DNA of 49,470 bases from a virus. Each line of letters opens with the position of its first letter. Positions within the stretch are counted from its first letter, which is position 1. Of this stretch, positions 38,653 through 47,791 are shown in pieces. The stretch is from the IMG/VR virus record IMGVR_UViG_3300042090_000423, positions 1 to 49,470 of that record; one strand, written 5' to 3'. The notes below the pieces were generated by a model. The model had not been told where the DNA came from. It made no database searches and was given only the letters and a program-made list of their open reading frames with translations. The position numbers and the translations under genes are program-made.

Positions 38653-41353
38653 GCGTGACAATCTCCCGCTGAAGGGTCGGTATCCATTTCGTTACCTTGA
38701 ACCATGATCCTACCGCATTGGTACCGAATAGGAAACTGGCCCTTTCCCCTACCCAGTTCAGGTTAGACTCAAAGTCCCACTGTTCCGGGTATTGCAGGGG
38801 ATAGGATACTAGCTGGACTCCCCGCTGCCCTTGGGGACCGTAGATGTACCGGAGCATGTTGCCAGCCCCCGCAGCATAGCCTGTCAGGTACTTGAACAGC
38901 TTACGGTGAGCACCCAACTGTAGAGCCTGCTCATCGTCTATCTGAGGCATGAATGCCGTCTGATACATGCTGTCAATAGCTGCCCCGTCATCAGATAACT
39001 GAGTGGGTATTTGGTCATAGACCTTCCCGGTCCCAGTGGCATTACCCCGGAGCAGGTGGTAGGACCCATCACTCCTGATAGCCTGAGTGGCACAGTTCAT
39101 GGAGATATTCCAGAGGGTCCATTTGCGGGCCTTGCCAGGAGCCACTACCTTAGTCGGGTTGTATACAGAGTAGTAGGCTTGCGGGTGGGAGGCAATATCC
39201 TGTGCGCTAGTCTGCCCTTCAGAGTTGGCTAGTTGAGCATAATCACAGACAAACTCAACATTAGGTACAGTGCTCTGGCCTAGGGGGGCACCAATATGGA
39301 TACGCTTGTTAGTGGTGTCTACCGTGACGTAGATGGTGTGGTCATAGTTCCAGTTGATAGCATCCCAGTCAGGCTGAATCTCTTGGCTGATCTTGACTGG
39401 CTCACTACCCCAGAAGATATATACCCCAGTCTTGTGAGCAATGATGGCCCAGCTCTCTCCCACCCCTACCCCGCGAGCTGATCCTGTACCCATCGTAGAG
39501 GACACCTCGGTTATAGGCCAAAGGTTAGGCTCATTCTGCCCGTCATCCTGTGTGGCATATAGACCCAGTTCCTTGACGTAGTAGAGCCTGCCATCCAACA
39601 GGTTAAACATGGACCTTACTGGGTAGCCGTCATCAGCCCCCACCACCTGATAGCCCGTCTCTTGATCGTAGCTCTCCGGGTCGAGAGCATAGGACCCCTT
39701 AGGGCTGGTGTTGATATACGGCTGGAGAGTCGGGAATGTCTCTATGTTTTCTATTAGGAAGTAGTAGCCATTGCTCAACTTATTGCTAGCGTACACCCTC
39801 AACTCTAGGTCTGTTGGGATCGTAGCTTGGGTAGGTATGAGTACCCCAGTAAACTCTTGGTAAGCCGCTGTTAACTGGTTATAGGCTACAGACACCAAGC
39901 CTAGACTGCCAGCAGATGGACTGTACAGCTCTACTACCAGGTTGCCCTGCAAGGCTTGACCCGTGGTGCCGTAGGCTGCCCTGAACCTGACACTATACCC
40001 CGTGTTAATGTCTATGATGGGGACCCCAAGCCAGTCCTGATAAGCTGTCTGGGTTATCAATCCCCTTATAGCGGTAGCCCCATCCCCTTCGATAGCATAG
40101 GCATCCCCATAGTAGACGGGCTGCCCAGAGGCTAAAGCTGAGTTGCCCCCAGCCCCATTAACCGGGTCTATAGCCCACCCCAGAGGTAGGCCGGGGACTA
40201 TCTGCGAGAATCCACCATCAAAGGTAGTATTGTAGAAGTTTGTAACCTTATTGCGCTCCCCACAAGCAAACACCCTTTCATTGTAGGCCGCGAAGCAGGA
40301 GCACTCCCCTAGCTCTAACAGGTTAAAGAGGTTTGTAGCCGATTCGGCATTCTCCAGCACGGCATCTTGGAAGTCCAGAATGTAGGATGTAGTTGTGTTG
40401 TCATTAATGACCATTGAGGCGAACGTGCCAGCCGTGGGGGTGGGTACGGGGCCATCAAAGTAGAAGAACGGGCCAGTAGTGGCCGGGGCAATGATAGCAG
40501 GGGTGAATATGAGTATCCGGCCTATAATGTTAGGAGTCGGCCCAAGAGCTATGTCTGTTAACTGTAGGAGCTGCCCCCCGTCTGCGATGAAGGTGGTAGG
40601 CGGGGACGGCTTGGTTATGTACTGCTCCCGAGTAATGAAGCAGACAGATACCTGATGCCTACCCGGAGTCACATTCCCAACTATAGTGGCCGTCCCTGTT
40701 GCGATAGTGCTGTTATTAGGGGCCACTTGAGCATACGTGAAGCTAGTGGGGGTTGGTGTCGAGAGAATAGAGAAGGTACCATCCCAAGGAACAGTAACCG
40801 TTCCACCAGCCGATGCGGAAGTAGCTGTGCCGTTAGGTAGAATGTAAGTGAAGGTTGTAGGGGTAGGTGTCGAGGCTACAGATATCCCATTAGGGGTATC
40901 ATAGGTAGTATCCGCAACCCCTGCCACTATGACGGTAGTGCCAGGACTGAGACCATGAGGGATGGTTGTTGTTATGGTTATAACATCGTCCTGCTGGGTA
41001 GCAGATACGATGGCTCCCCCATACTGGGTGCCAGCAAACCCACCTATGGTCACAGACCAACCCGGCTGGAATCCATGTGTAGCTAGAGTCTCAGCCGTTA
41101 CCATGTTATTGATGAGGCTCAAAGAGGGCAGTACAGGAGTAGCCGTACCCCCACCACTAGCCTCATAGGTGTAGGAGATGAGGGCATACTTGAATGTAGT
41201 AGGGGACGGTATAGCACTCACCACCACGTTACCCCCAGGGATGTTATTGAAGATGGGGTTAGCCACACCAGAGATATTGACAAGCTGCCCCACTGACAAC
41301 CCGTGTGGAGTGGTAGTGGTGATTGTGGCTGTGCTGTAGTAAGTAGTAGACAT
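38633..41353 (-). CDS. Tail stopper/packaged-DNA stabilisation protein (P22 gp10-like)
   Basis: 906 residues. The N-terminal 250 residues hold repeats of the H-G-(L/F)-x-x-G-x-x-V-x-(I/V)-x-G type ending P-T-(P)-T-T-F-x-Y. The rest is beta-propeller-like with aromatic-Asp blades (AAYNERVFACGERNKVTNFY; SWAIIAHKTGVYIFWGSEPV), as in P22-type gp10 and other podovirus tail proteins. The start overlaps the upstream TAA (TAATG). It plugs the tail hub below the portal. Confidence 0.72.
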   Translation of the reverse strand: MSTTYYSTATITTTTPHGLSVGQLVNISGVANPIFNNIPGGNVVVSAIPSPTTFKYALISYTYEASGGGTATPVLPSLSLINNMVTAETLATHGFQPGWSVTIGGFAGTQYGGAIVSATQQDDVITITTTIPHGLSPGTTVIVAGVADTTYDTPNGISVASTPTPTTFTYILPNGTATSASAGGTVTVPWDGTFSILSTPTPTSFTYAQVAPNNSTIATGTATIVGNVTPGRHQVSVCFITREQYITKPSPPTTFIADGGQLLQLTDIALGPTPNIIGRILIFTPAIIAPATTGPFFYFDGPVPTPTAGTFASMVINDNTTTSYILDFQDAVLENAESATNLFNLLELGECSCFAAYNERVFACGERNKVTNFYNTTFDGGFSQIVPGLPLGWAIDPVNGAGGNSALASGQPVYYGDAYAIEGDGATAIRGLITQTAYQDWLGVPIIDINTGYSVRFRAAYGTTGQALQGNLVVELYSPSAGSLGLVSVAYNQLTAAYQEFTGVLIPTQATIPTDLELRVYASNKLSNGYYFLIENIETFPTLQPYINTSPKGSYALDPESYDQETGYQVVGADDGYPVRSMFNLLDGRLYYVKELGLYATQDDGQNEPNLWPITEVSSTMGTGSARGVGVGESWAIIAHKTGVYIFWGSEPVKISQEIQPDWDAINWNYDHTIYVTVDTTNKRIHIGAPLGQSTVPNVEFVCDYAQLANSEGQTSAQDIASHPQAYYSVYNPTKVVAPGKARKWTLWNISMNCATQAIRSDGSYHLLRGNATGTGKVYDQIPTQLSDDGAAIDSMYQTAFMPQIDDEQALQLGAHRKLFKYLTGYAAGAGNMLRYIYGPQGQRGVQLVSYPLQYPEQWDFESNLNWVGERASFLFGTNAVGSWFKVTKWIPTLQREIVTPIRGTR

Positions 41354-42036
41354 TAAAGTATAGGCTTCTGACCCCCAGGGCCAACAGGCGGGGGAGGAGG
41401 CGGAGGGGGACTGGGTATGGTAATCAGGTCAGTGGTTATAGCCCCCAAGGGAGAGGCAGCTATAGTTATAGCCGTGCCCGATCCCGTACCTTCCACAATG
41501 GCAGCAGCAGGTAGGAAGTTAGTAACCATAGGGCTAGCTCCAGGACCTACCTGACTAACCCTATCGAAGAATTGACCATCCCATTGACGGGGAATATCTA
41601 TGCCAAACCCGTTGACGGGGCTAGATACTGCCATCCATTCCCTACCTAGCAGGGAATCAGACTGCATGAGAGAGGCAGCTACTACAGTGCCTATGATTGT
41701 GGGTACCCCAGGAGGTGTAGGGCAAGGGGACTCATCCCGCACATTCCCTAGACCATCAAGGGATAGCAAGTGGAGGATGTTCTGTAGGTCAACAAATGTC
41801 TTGAGATAGTTAACGGTAGGGTTGCCCAGGAACGGGTTAGCATAGAACCCCTGCATCCCCGGACGGGTAGCCACCCCAGCCACAATAGGCTCCCCAGCAG
41901 CGTCCACCCCGGAGAATACTACATCTTGATTGAACGGGGATGCACCTACCGGGAGAGCCTGTGGGCTATACTGTGTGACCCGGCCCCCGAAGGTCATCAG
42001 GGGTAGGTCTACGCTACCAGCATCAGGAGATGCCAT
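41353..42036 (-). CDS. Tail-associated protein, probable partner of the stopper
   Basis: 227 residues after GGAAAGGG. SVDLPLMTFGGRVTQYSP opens like the N-terminus of phage tail propeller proteins, and FVDLQNILHLLSLDGLGNVRDE looks like a first blade. It ends in a poly-Pro stretch. The stop overlaps the next gene's ATG. It may be the N-terminal half of the neighbouring protein encoded separately. Confidence 0.6.
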   Translation of the reverse strand: MASPDAGSVDLPLMTFGGRVTQYSPQALPVGASPFNQDVVFSGVDAAGEPIVAGVATRPGMQGFYANPFLGNPTVNYLKTFVDLQNILHLLSLDGLGNVRDESPCPTPPGVPTIIGTVVAASLMQSDSLLGREWMAVSSPVNGFGIDIPRQWDGQFFDRVSQVGPGASPMVTNFLPAAAIVEGTGSGTAITIAASPLGAITTDLITIPSPPPPPPPPVGPGGQKPIL

Positions 42037-42079
42037 TGGACCCTTTCCAGACTGTAATGATTACACTTTGCAGCAGGTG

Positions 42080-42103
42080 GTACTAGGAGTACTAGTAGTA
42101 CTC
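42080..42103. promoter_or_regulatory. TACTAGTA-type inverted repeat next to an operator
   Basis: GAGTACT-AGT-AGTACTC (42087-42103) forms a 7-bp stem with a 3-base loop and contains the octamer TACTAGTA (42090-42097). It is 14 bp from the palindrome at 42053-42065, in the intergenic gap 42037-42102. Confidence 0.5.
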
Positions 42104-42519
42104 TACCTAGCCCAAGTCAGTCGTAGAACGGGATTGTCTGTGAGGGCATCAGCGCCATAAGCACCATTGGCATACTGAGCACCAGCCGTGGCAAATATCT
42201 TCAGTTTCCAGTTGGTCGGGTTAGTCCCCGGAATGAGGATATAGCTACCACCATTGGCTAGGACTGTGCCAGCAACACTAGGCCCATCAGACACGTCAGC
42301 TCTGATAGGGCCAACATTGCTATACTGTTGCCCAGGGGGGACAGTAGTCGGGGCAGCAGGGGTACCACCGCCATTGGTGAAATCCAAGGTATCTCCACCA
42401 GTGGTGTAGTTACCAGTCAGCTTTAACACAACAAGTGTTTCAATGAACCTATCCCCAATGGACCGGATACTGCGTTGGTCAAAAGGGTTCCCATCAAAAC
42501 CAAGTACTGTTACTGCCAT
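42103..42519 (-). CDS. Putative beta-sandwich virion protein
   Basis: 138 residues after TAGGAGG. Starts MAVTVLGFDGNPFDQRSIRS, Gly/Thr/Asn-rich with an even beta pattern and no signal. Its composition recalls the product at 11640-12125. Head decoration or connector accessory by context. A palindrome copy (42536-42548) lies 16 bp upstream. Confidence 0.65.
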   Translation of the reverse strand: MAVTVLGFDGNPFDQRSIRSIGDRFIETLVVLKLTGNYTTGGDTLDFTNGGGTPAAPTTVPPGQQYSNVGPIRADVSDGPSVAGTVLANGGSYILIPGTNPTNWKLKIFATAGAQYANGAYGADALTDNPVLRLTWAR

Positions 42520-42555
42520 TTTGAGTCCTCCTAAGTGTAATCATTACATCTGGAA

Positions 42556-43338
42556 CTAGGTGTTTCTGGGGGGTATGAAGCTCCTACCACCCTGCGGGTT
42601 CCCGTAAGACCTGCGGGTAATAGGTTCCCGCTGTTTCATGCGGGCATTACGAGTTGCAATCTGGTTCAGGCGCTCAGTAGCCCTGCTCTCTGCTTGCTGT
42701 GCAGCCTGCGGATTCTTGCTCATCAGGTAGGAGCTAACCATGTAGTAGGCCAGTGCCCCTGTAGCTCCCCGGAAGTAGAGGGTATCATTGGTGGACACAA
42801 ATTGAGCTAATGATCCTGTGTACCGCAGTCTTACATCATTGGACTGTACGGACCCAGGCATGTACAGCCCATCTTGTCTCCACTCCCATATCCTGAACCT
42901 CTGACCCGGCAATACAGAGGGGAGACCATCCGGTCTCTCCACCATCTCTACCCAATCCTCTGTACTTCCGGTTTCCCGTTCCCATAGAAATAGTGGTGTA
43001 AGAAGATCGGGGGGTACGAACTGTTGCGGGTTAGTATTAAGCTGTACCCCATCGAAGTAACCCGAGTCGCTGATATATACCTGAGTTGCGGGATCAGTTG
43101 GTACCTGAGTAGCAGTGAGGGGGGTGAGGATGGTTTCTTTGGTGAATGTATTAACACCGTGATTGTTAACTTCATTGGTGAACCACTCCAAGGCATCATT
43201 GAGCTGAGGAAGCATGAAGTTCGCAGTATCGGTGAGTATTTCACCAGCCTGCGAGAATATCATGTCATTAGCTATGGCTCGGATGAGAGTAGTTACACTC
43301 TCAACCGAGACATAGGCACTAGATTGGACAACAGGCAT
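42556..43338 (-). CDS. Head-to-tail connector/adaptor protein
   Basis: 260 residues after AGGAG. Helical N-terminus (VTTLIRAIANDMIFSQAGEI, LPQLNDALEWFTNEVNNHGV), then a beta part and a C-terminal helix (AQQAESRATERLNQIATRNA). This size, position between capsid and stopper genes, and helix-beta-helix layout match P22 gp4-like adaptor proteins in podoviruses. Motifs alone do not decide it. Confidence 0.65.
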   Translation of the reverse strand: MPVVQSSAYVSVESVTTLIRAIANDMIFSQAGEILTDTANFMLPQLNDALEWFTNEVNNHGVNTFTKETILTPLTATQVPTDPATQVYISDSGYFDGVQLNTNPQQFVPPDLLTPLFLWERETGSTEDWVEMVERPDGLPSVLPGQRFRIWEWRQDGLYMPGSVQSNDVRLRYTGSLAQFVSTNDTLYFRGATGALAYYMVSSYLMSKNPQAAQQAESRATERLNQIATRNARMKQREPITRRSYGNPQGGRSFIPPRNT

Positions 43339-43341
43339 AGA

Positions 43342-44154
43342 TTACTCCTGTTCAGTTGCGAGTTGCGCTTCCTTAGCCTTCTTATAGGCCCGCTGCACTT
43401 CCGGGGGAGCCTGCGAGAATGACCGCAGCCCATTGTCAATAGCCATATGCCAGTTGAACACATACCCGCAATACGGGGTAGCGTGGACGGCAGCCCCTTC
43501 CCGGACCTTCTCTTTGCAGCCGGGGCAATCAACCATCTTCTCCTGAGGCTTATCCCATGTCACGGTCTGCCCAAGGAAGCGGGCTGCTCTACGATGAGTC
43601 TCGTTGATCTCATTAAGCTGGTTGGCTGAGGCGTAACGGTTAGCCTCCTGAAACAACCTCTTGCACTCTGCCCCATACATGGTAGTGGCATGAGCCACTT
43701 CCTCAGCAGTAGGGGGATTGTGTTCAGAGACAAACCATCCCAACCTCCGCTTGTCCATCGCAGCATTCATGCCAGGGCCAACCTTGAGAATGGCATCAAC
43801 AATCTGCTTACCGCTGGTAAAGGTGTGCTCTGTTACGTCAACCTTGGCTTCCTCAAAGAAGTTGAACGGGAGGATAACGCAAGGTTCCCCGTAGGCTTGA
43901 CCATCAGGGCAGGCTTTCACCTCATACTGTTGGAAGCCGGGACCCAAGTTCACAAGCTCCCCATACTCTGACACGGAGTAGATGTAGAGTTTAGGCTCTG
44001 TGGGGAAGTCACTCGGGACCATCTTCCGGGTGAACCCGTACATCCTCTTGGTGTTAGTTGTGACCTTCTCAACCGCTTGGTTGTGGTCAATCACCCCAGC
44101 CCGCGCAGCTTCGCTGCGGGACATGGTTGCTGCTATTTCATTCTTGGACGGCAT
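43342..44154 (-). CDS. Hypothetical head-region protein with zinc ribbon
   Basis: 270 residues after TAGAGGAGA. MPSKNEIAATMSRSEAARAG, alpha/beta, with VDCPGCKEKVREGAAVHATP then Y-C-G-Y near residues 210-235, a C-x2-C ... C metal-site candidate. It lies between the capsid and connector genes. No family recognised. Confidence 0.7.
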   Translation of the reverse strand: MPSKNEIAATMSRSEAARAGVIDHNQAVEKVTTNTKRMYGFTRKMVPSDFPTEPKLYIYSVSEYGELVNLGPGFQQYEVKACPDGQAYGEPCVILPFNFFEEAKVDVTEHTFTSGKQIVDAILKVGPGMNAAMDKRRLGWFVSEHNPPTAEEVAHATTMYGAECKRLFQEANRYASANQLNEINETHRRAARFLGQTVTWDKPQEKMVDCPGCKEKVREGAAVHATPYCGYVFNWHMAIDNGLRSFSQAPPEVQRAYKKAKEAQLATEQE

Positions 44155-44155
44155 C

Positions 44156-44947
44156 TTATGTCTCCTCTAGTTCAGATTGTTTCTTTGCTGGCATGGTCTC
44201 CATTGACTGACTGAACCCATGCTTGTTACGGGGAAGATGGAGAACTATGTTGGACTTAGCCTCAGGAACAGCACAGCGGGTGCCATCCTGCCAACTGGTA
44301 GGCTGAGTAGCCATCTTGGGCCGCATAGCCCCCCGGACCCTCTCACCCACAACCTTATTGCGAATGTTGCGCTTGATATGTTCGCGCATGAACAGACTAG
44401 CGGCTTCAGCACTCTGGGAGATGTTCTGGGATTCCAAGAGAGCGTATATCTGGCGCTCCAGCATATGCACATTCTCTTCTAGGGGGATATACTCACCCAT
44501 CCCAACCTGACAGGGCATACACCAATCCTCATCCCCCGGTAGCATATGGGGACATTGAGCCAAGAAGAACACATGCTCATAGTCACCCTCGGTAGGGTAA
44601 GGTCCCATTGTGTGTAGCTTGGCTACATCGTCCCAAGTGTTCTGGAACCATTCCTCTTGGGTGCCCCAATACTCAGGACCAAACCAACGCTCAAGGTGCC
44701 AGCGGTGAGGGTGGTACTTCAGCAGGGTACGCAGGTCTGCAATCTCTACAACAATAGCCCTCTTGCGTCCCTCAGTGTCAGTCACATAGGTAACATCCTT
44801 GAACATACCCCCTACGAGGTAGGTCCTGTTACCACCCCATACAACCCTGAAGTTAGGCTTCCCGAATGGGTTTAACCCGCCCTTGCGGGTGATGATATGC
44901 TCTACCCAGCGGGGTACTTCTCGTTTTTCGATGATTGTGTCAGCCAT
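44156..44947 (-). CDS. Hypothetical head-region protein
   Basis: 263 residues, aromatic-rich (W, Y, H): RTLLKYHPHRWHLERWFGPE. Contains C-P-H-M-L-P and W-C-M-P-C-Q. The start codon has no clear ribosome site; the palindrome copy 44952-44964 occupies the leader where it would sit, so the site may control this gene directly. Overlap-free, 1 base ahead of the next gene. Confidence 0.7.
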   Translation of the reverse strand: MADTIIEKREVPRWVEHIITRKGGLNPFGKPNFRVVWGGNRTYLVGGMFKDVTYVTDTEGRKRAIVVEIADLRTLLKYHPHRWHLERWFGPEYWGTQEEWFQNTWDDVAKLHTMGPYPTEGDYEHVFFLAQCPHMLPGDEDWCMPCQVGMGEYIPLEENVHMLERQIYALLESQNISQSAEAASLFMREHIKRNIRNKVVGERVRGAMRPKMATQPTSWQDGTRCAVPEAKSNIVLHLPRNKHGFSQSMETMPAKKQSELEET

Positions 44948-45069
44948 AAAGTGTAATCATTACATTCTAGTGGAAGGGGATTACTACCGCGATGGTCGAA
45001 CCACCTAAGGCAATAATAATCCCCCTACCAGCTCGGAGTTATCTACCCATTTCCCTACATCCCTACAGG

Positions 45070-46344
45070 TTAGTGACCAAAATACCCCGTGGGGATACCA
45101 TTACCCGTGCTGTAGACTCCAGCGCGGAGATTCTCTGATGCCAAGTTCCATCCCCACCACAGATACGTGATGAAGCTGGCAGCCAAGCCGCCATCATTCC
45201 CGTAGATCGGGAACAATGTCTGCCCGTTAACCTCATAGAAGTCCAAAGGCTGAATCTCAGCCCTGAACCAGTGTTCGAGGGGTAGTCCATCAATACGCCC
45301 CGGCTGTGCGTGAATGTTGGCGAAGATGGGACGCCCACCAAAGGTCTTGGGGGGAGTCTTCTTCAGCATGTCTTCGGACGCATCACCCTTAAGCTGGTTC
45401 TGGATGATGTTGGACACGATGAGGCCGATATTCTCGATAGCAGCCTCTTGGTCAACATTCATGTGCCACACAAACTTGGACGCATCGGGGGACTCAATAC
45501 CCATTGCGGTGCGGACCAAGTTGATTAGAGCACGACCACGCTGAGGAGTGATGAAGGAGTTGTTACCAGCAATAAAGGGGGTAGACAGACGGCCAGGGTA
45601 AGCTGCACGCTGAATACCAAGGTAGTTCCCTACGCTGGAGGACAACTGGAGGGTGTTAACCCCGTTGAGGGACGATGAAGCCACGGACGGACCAACACAC
45701 CCGTTAACTGACAGGAAGTTCCCGGCAGCCATACCCGCAGGTAGGGGGGTGGTGGGATCAGCAGTCAGAGTGTTAGCGATGGCGTCAGCCGTGAGGACTT
45801 GGAACACGCCCAAGAGAACACCAGCAGCAGTGAACACTTGGATAAGCTGGTTATCGAAGAACTGGTTGGCATTGTTGACAGTTACGACTTGCCCAGCCAC
45901 AGAAACCACTGTGTCCAGGGTACCAGAACTGTCACCGTAGGCCAGAATAGCCTCGATACCAGCATTAAACTGTTCCATCATCCGGGTCATCTGGCGGGTG
46001 ACATAGTTCTCAACCGCCTTTTCCTTATCATCAGTGGCAATCTCAGCCAGTGCGGTATACTCTACCGCAAAGTTGAAATAGAACTGGTTGATAAGCATGA
46101 CCTCTGTCTTGAGAGCAGAGCCACGTCCCAGGTTCCCGCCGTCCGGGTTAAACTGGTTGATAGCTCCACCTGCGGTGATCTCAACGGGTGCGCGGTAAGC
46201 GCGGGATGAGACCGTTTGTAGGCCCTTGGCCTTCTTCTTAATCATCCCCAGCAGGGTCTTATCCAACTGGTAGAGAAGGGGCACCTCAGGCCGGACTGCC
46301 TCAATCTGCAAGGCAATCGCATTGTTATTTACTCCAGGAGCCAC
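45070..46344 (-). CDS. Major capsid protein
   Basis: 424 residues from GTG 46344, AAAGGA ahead. A long N-terminal helix region, GAINQFNPDGGNLGRGSALK, a spine helix (YVTRQMTRMMEQFNAGIEAI) and a hydrophobic C-terminal half with GGRPIFANIHAQP and a Gly/Asn-rich tail. Size, single large product after a scaffold gene and abundant beta patterns fit an HK97-fold capsid of the P22/podovirus group. Assignment rests on position and fold-like pattern, not on a signature motif. Confidence 0.8.
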   Translation of the reverse strand: MAPGVNNNAIALQIEAVRPEVPLLYQLDKTLLGMIKKKAKGLQTVSSRAYRAPVEITAGGAINQFNPDGGNLGRGSALKTEVMLINQFYFNFAVEYTALAEIATDDKEKAVENYVTRQMTRMMEQFNAGIEAILAYGDSSGTLDTVVSVAGQVVTVNNANQFFDNQLIQVFTAAGVLLGVFQVLTADAIANTLTADPTTPLPAGMAAGNFLSVNGCVGPSVASSSLNGVNTLQLSSSVGNYLGIQRAAYPGRLSTPFIAGNNSFITPQRGRALINLVRTAMGIESPDASKFVWHMNVDQEAAIENIGLIVSNIIQNQLKGDASEDMLKKTPPKTFGGRPIFANIHAQPGRIDGLPLEHWFRAEIQPLDFYEVNGQTLFPIYGNDGGLAASFITYLWWGWNLASENLRAGVYSTGNGIPTGYFGH

Positions 46345-46354
46345 GTTTTATCCT

Positions 46355-46371
46355 TTCCGGCCTAGCCGGAA
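46355..46371 (-). other. Hairpin in the capsid-gene leader
   Basis: TTCCGGC-TAG-GCCGGAA, a perfect 7-bp stem, between the palindrome copy 46373-46385 and the AAAGGA ribosome site of the capsid gene. It may stabilise the highly expressed capsid mRNA. Confidence 0.55.
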
Positions 46372-46385
46372 GTGTAATGATTACA

Positions 46386-47711
46386 CTACCGCAGCTTAGA
46401 CCAATCCACTTTTCGACCATCCTTGAGTATGGCCTTCTTAGCGAAGATCATCTCATTGGTCGTTCTGCTACGGTCAATGTCTTCAGGACTTGGCCGTGCA
46501 GTAACAGCAACATACCCAGCATCAGGTTGTCTTCCACCTCCAGCGGGTTGCTGCTGTTGGCGTTGCTGATTCCCGTTACCAGGAGTGCCGGAAGTCATGC
46601 CATAGCGGCGTGCAATCCGCTTGACAGCTTCAGGCAATTCGCGGGCAAACCGCGCTTTAGTGAGTTGCAGAGCAGAATGAGAGTCCCGGAGCTTGAGGTG
46701 CCCGTCCCGGTCCTCCATGAATGCTTTGTCAGCTTCCATCTTGGAGTTAACCAGCTTGACTGCATCCTTCAGCAAGTCAAGCCTATCCTCAGGGTCTAAC
46801 TTACGGCCCTTAAAGTATTGGTCAAACACCTTACCCGCGTCATCTAAGACAGTGTTGAGTGCCTCAGTGCGGTAGGACTTCAGGAAGTTCTGCTGCTCTG
46901 TCTGTGCCTCAGTGTCTCGCGCCTTAGCCCGTTCAGCCAAGAGAGACTTAACCCGTGGGTCCTCAGCCTTGCTTGCTATGTCATGGATGCTGTTGTACCA
47001 AGAAACGAAATTCGAGGGGTTGCCCTGAGCATCCCGGCCTTTAACCAGAATGTTGAGAGCACTCTCGAAATCTTTCTTCTCTACAGCATCAATGAGGTTG
47101 CGTAGGGCAGGCCCAAACCCAACAGCGTCAAGCTCCTGCTTCTGCATCCGTCCTATTGTGGTCCGGTACCCCTCAAAGTCATTCTGTTTGAAGGCGTCCA
47201 ACATAGGTTGAACATGGAGGGCAGCGGCTATCTTGTCCTCTTCCCATAGGTCCTTAACGAACGCTGGGTCTCCCTTGAGGAACTGGTTAGCAGCTTCAGA
47301 GTAGAACCTATCGTTCTCCCGGAGCTTGGCAACCCCTTCCTTCCCGCCTAGAGACTGTACTAGATCATGTTCTTCACGGGCTGCTTGAGCAGTAGGGTGT
47401 ATTGAGCGGCGACCTTGAAGCTCGAACAGATCAGTCTTAGCCTTTTTGTAGGCTTCAGGATTGGTCTGCTGTAGTTCCTTCATCCATTTCGGGATGAGTC
47501 GGCCATCCTCCCGTACTTCCCCTTCTGGCTTAGTCCTACCACCTTCAGGCTGCCCACTTTCAGCAGTCTCCGTAGTAGGGGGTGCTTCATCTTCCTGAAC
47601 TTCAGTAGATGGGGACTCTACTGATTCCAGCTCAACGTTGGGGTCAAGTACCTCTGTCGCCCCCCCACTTGGGGCTGCCCCAGCTAATGAGGTTGTTCCT
47701 GTGACTGACAT
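46386..47711 (-). CDS. Scaffold-like protein
   Basis: 441 residues after CAGGAGGC. Acidic, Glu/Ser/Thr-rich N-terminus (NVELESVESPSTEVQEDEAP), mostly charged helices, and a Gln/Gly linker before a basic C-terminus (KAILKDGRKVDWSKLR). High charge, little hydrophobic core and location just before the capsid gene are the signs of a scaffolding protein that guides capsid assembly and leaves. A head maturation protease is less likely: no catalytic triad is visible. Confidence 0.75.
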   Translation of the reverse strand: MSVTGTTSLAGAAPSGGATEVLDPNVELESVESPSTEVQEDEAPPTTETAESGQPEGGRTKPEGEVREDGRLIPKWMKELQQTNPEAYKKAKTDLFELQGRRSIHPTAQAAREEHDLVQSLGGKEGVAKLRENDRFYSEAANQFLKGDPAFVKDLWEEDKIAAALHVQPMLDAFKQNDFEGYRTTIGRMQKQELDAVGFGPALRNLIDAVEKKDFESALNILVKGRDAQGNPSNFVSWYNSIHDIASKAEDPRVKSLLAERAKARDTEAQTEQQNFLKSYRTEALNTVLDDAGKVFDQYFKGRKLDPEDRLDLLKDAVKLVNSKMEADKAFMEDRDGHLKLRDSHSALQLTKARFARELPEAVKRIARRYGMTSGTPGNGNQQRQQQQPAGGGRQPDAGYVAVTARPSPEDIDRSRTTNEMIFAKKAILKDGRKVDWSKLR

Positions 47712-47738
47712 TTACTGCCTCCTGTGAGTCTCGGCTTC

Positions 47739-47751
47739 CCTGTTTTACAGG
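47739..47751 (-). other. Short stem-loop between portal and scaffold genes
   Basis: CCTGT-AAA-ACAGG on the minus strand, with a CCGGG/CCCGG pair close by. In the 80-bp gap 47712-47791; no T-run. Weak RNA element. Confidence 0.3.
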
Positions 47752-47791
47752 CCGGGTTCCGTTCCCGGATGACTCAAAGATCGTGTAATCA

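Noticed and set aside
38401-38661. An 86-residue minus-strand open frame
   Set aside because: No ribosome site, Cys/Phe-rich, and it opposes the well-initiated plus-strand gene at 38485-38652.
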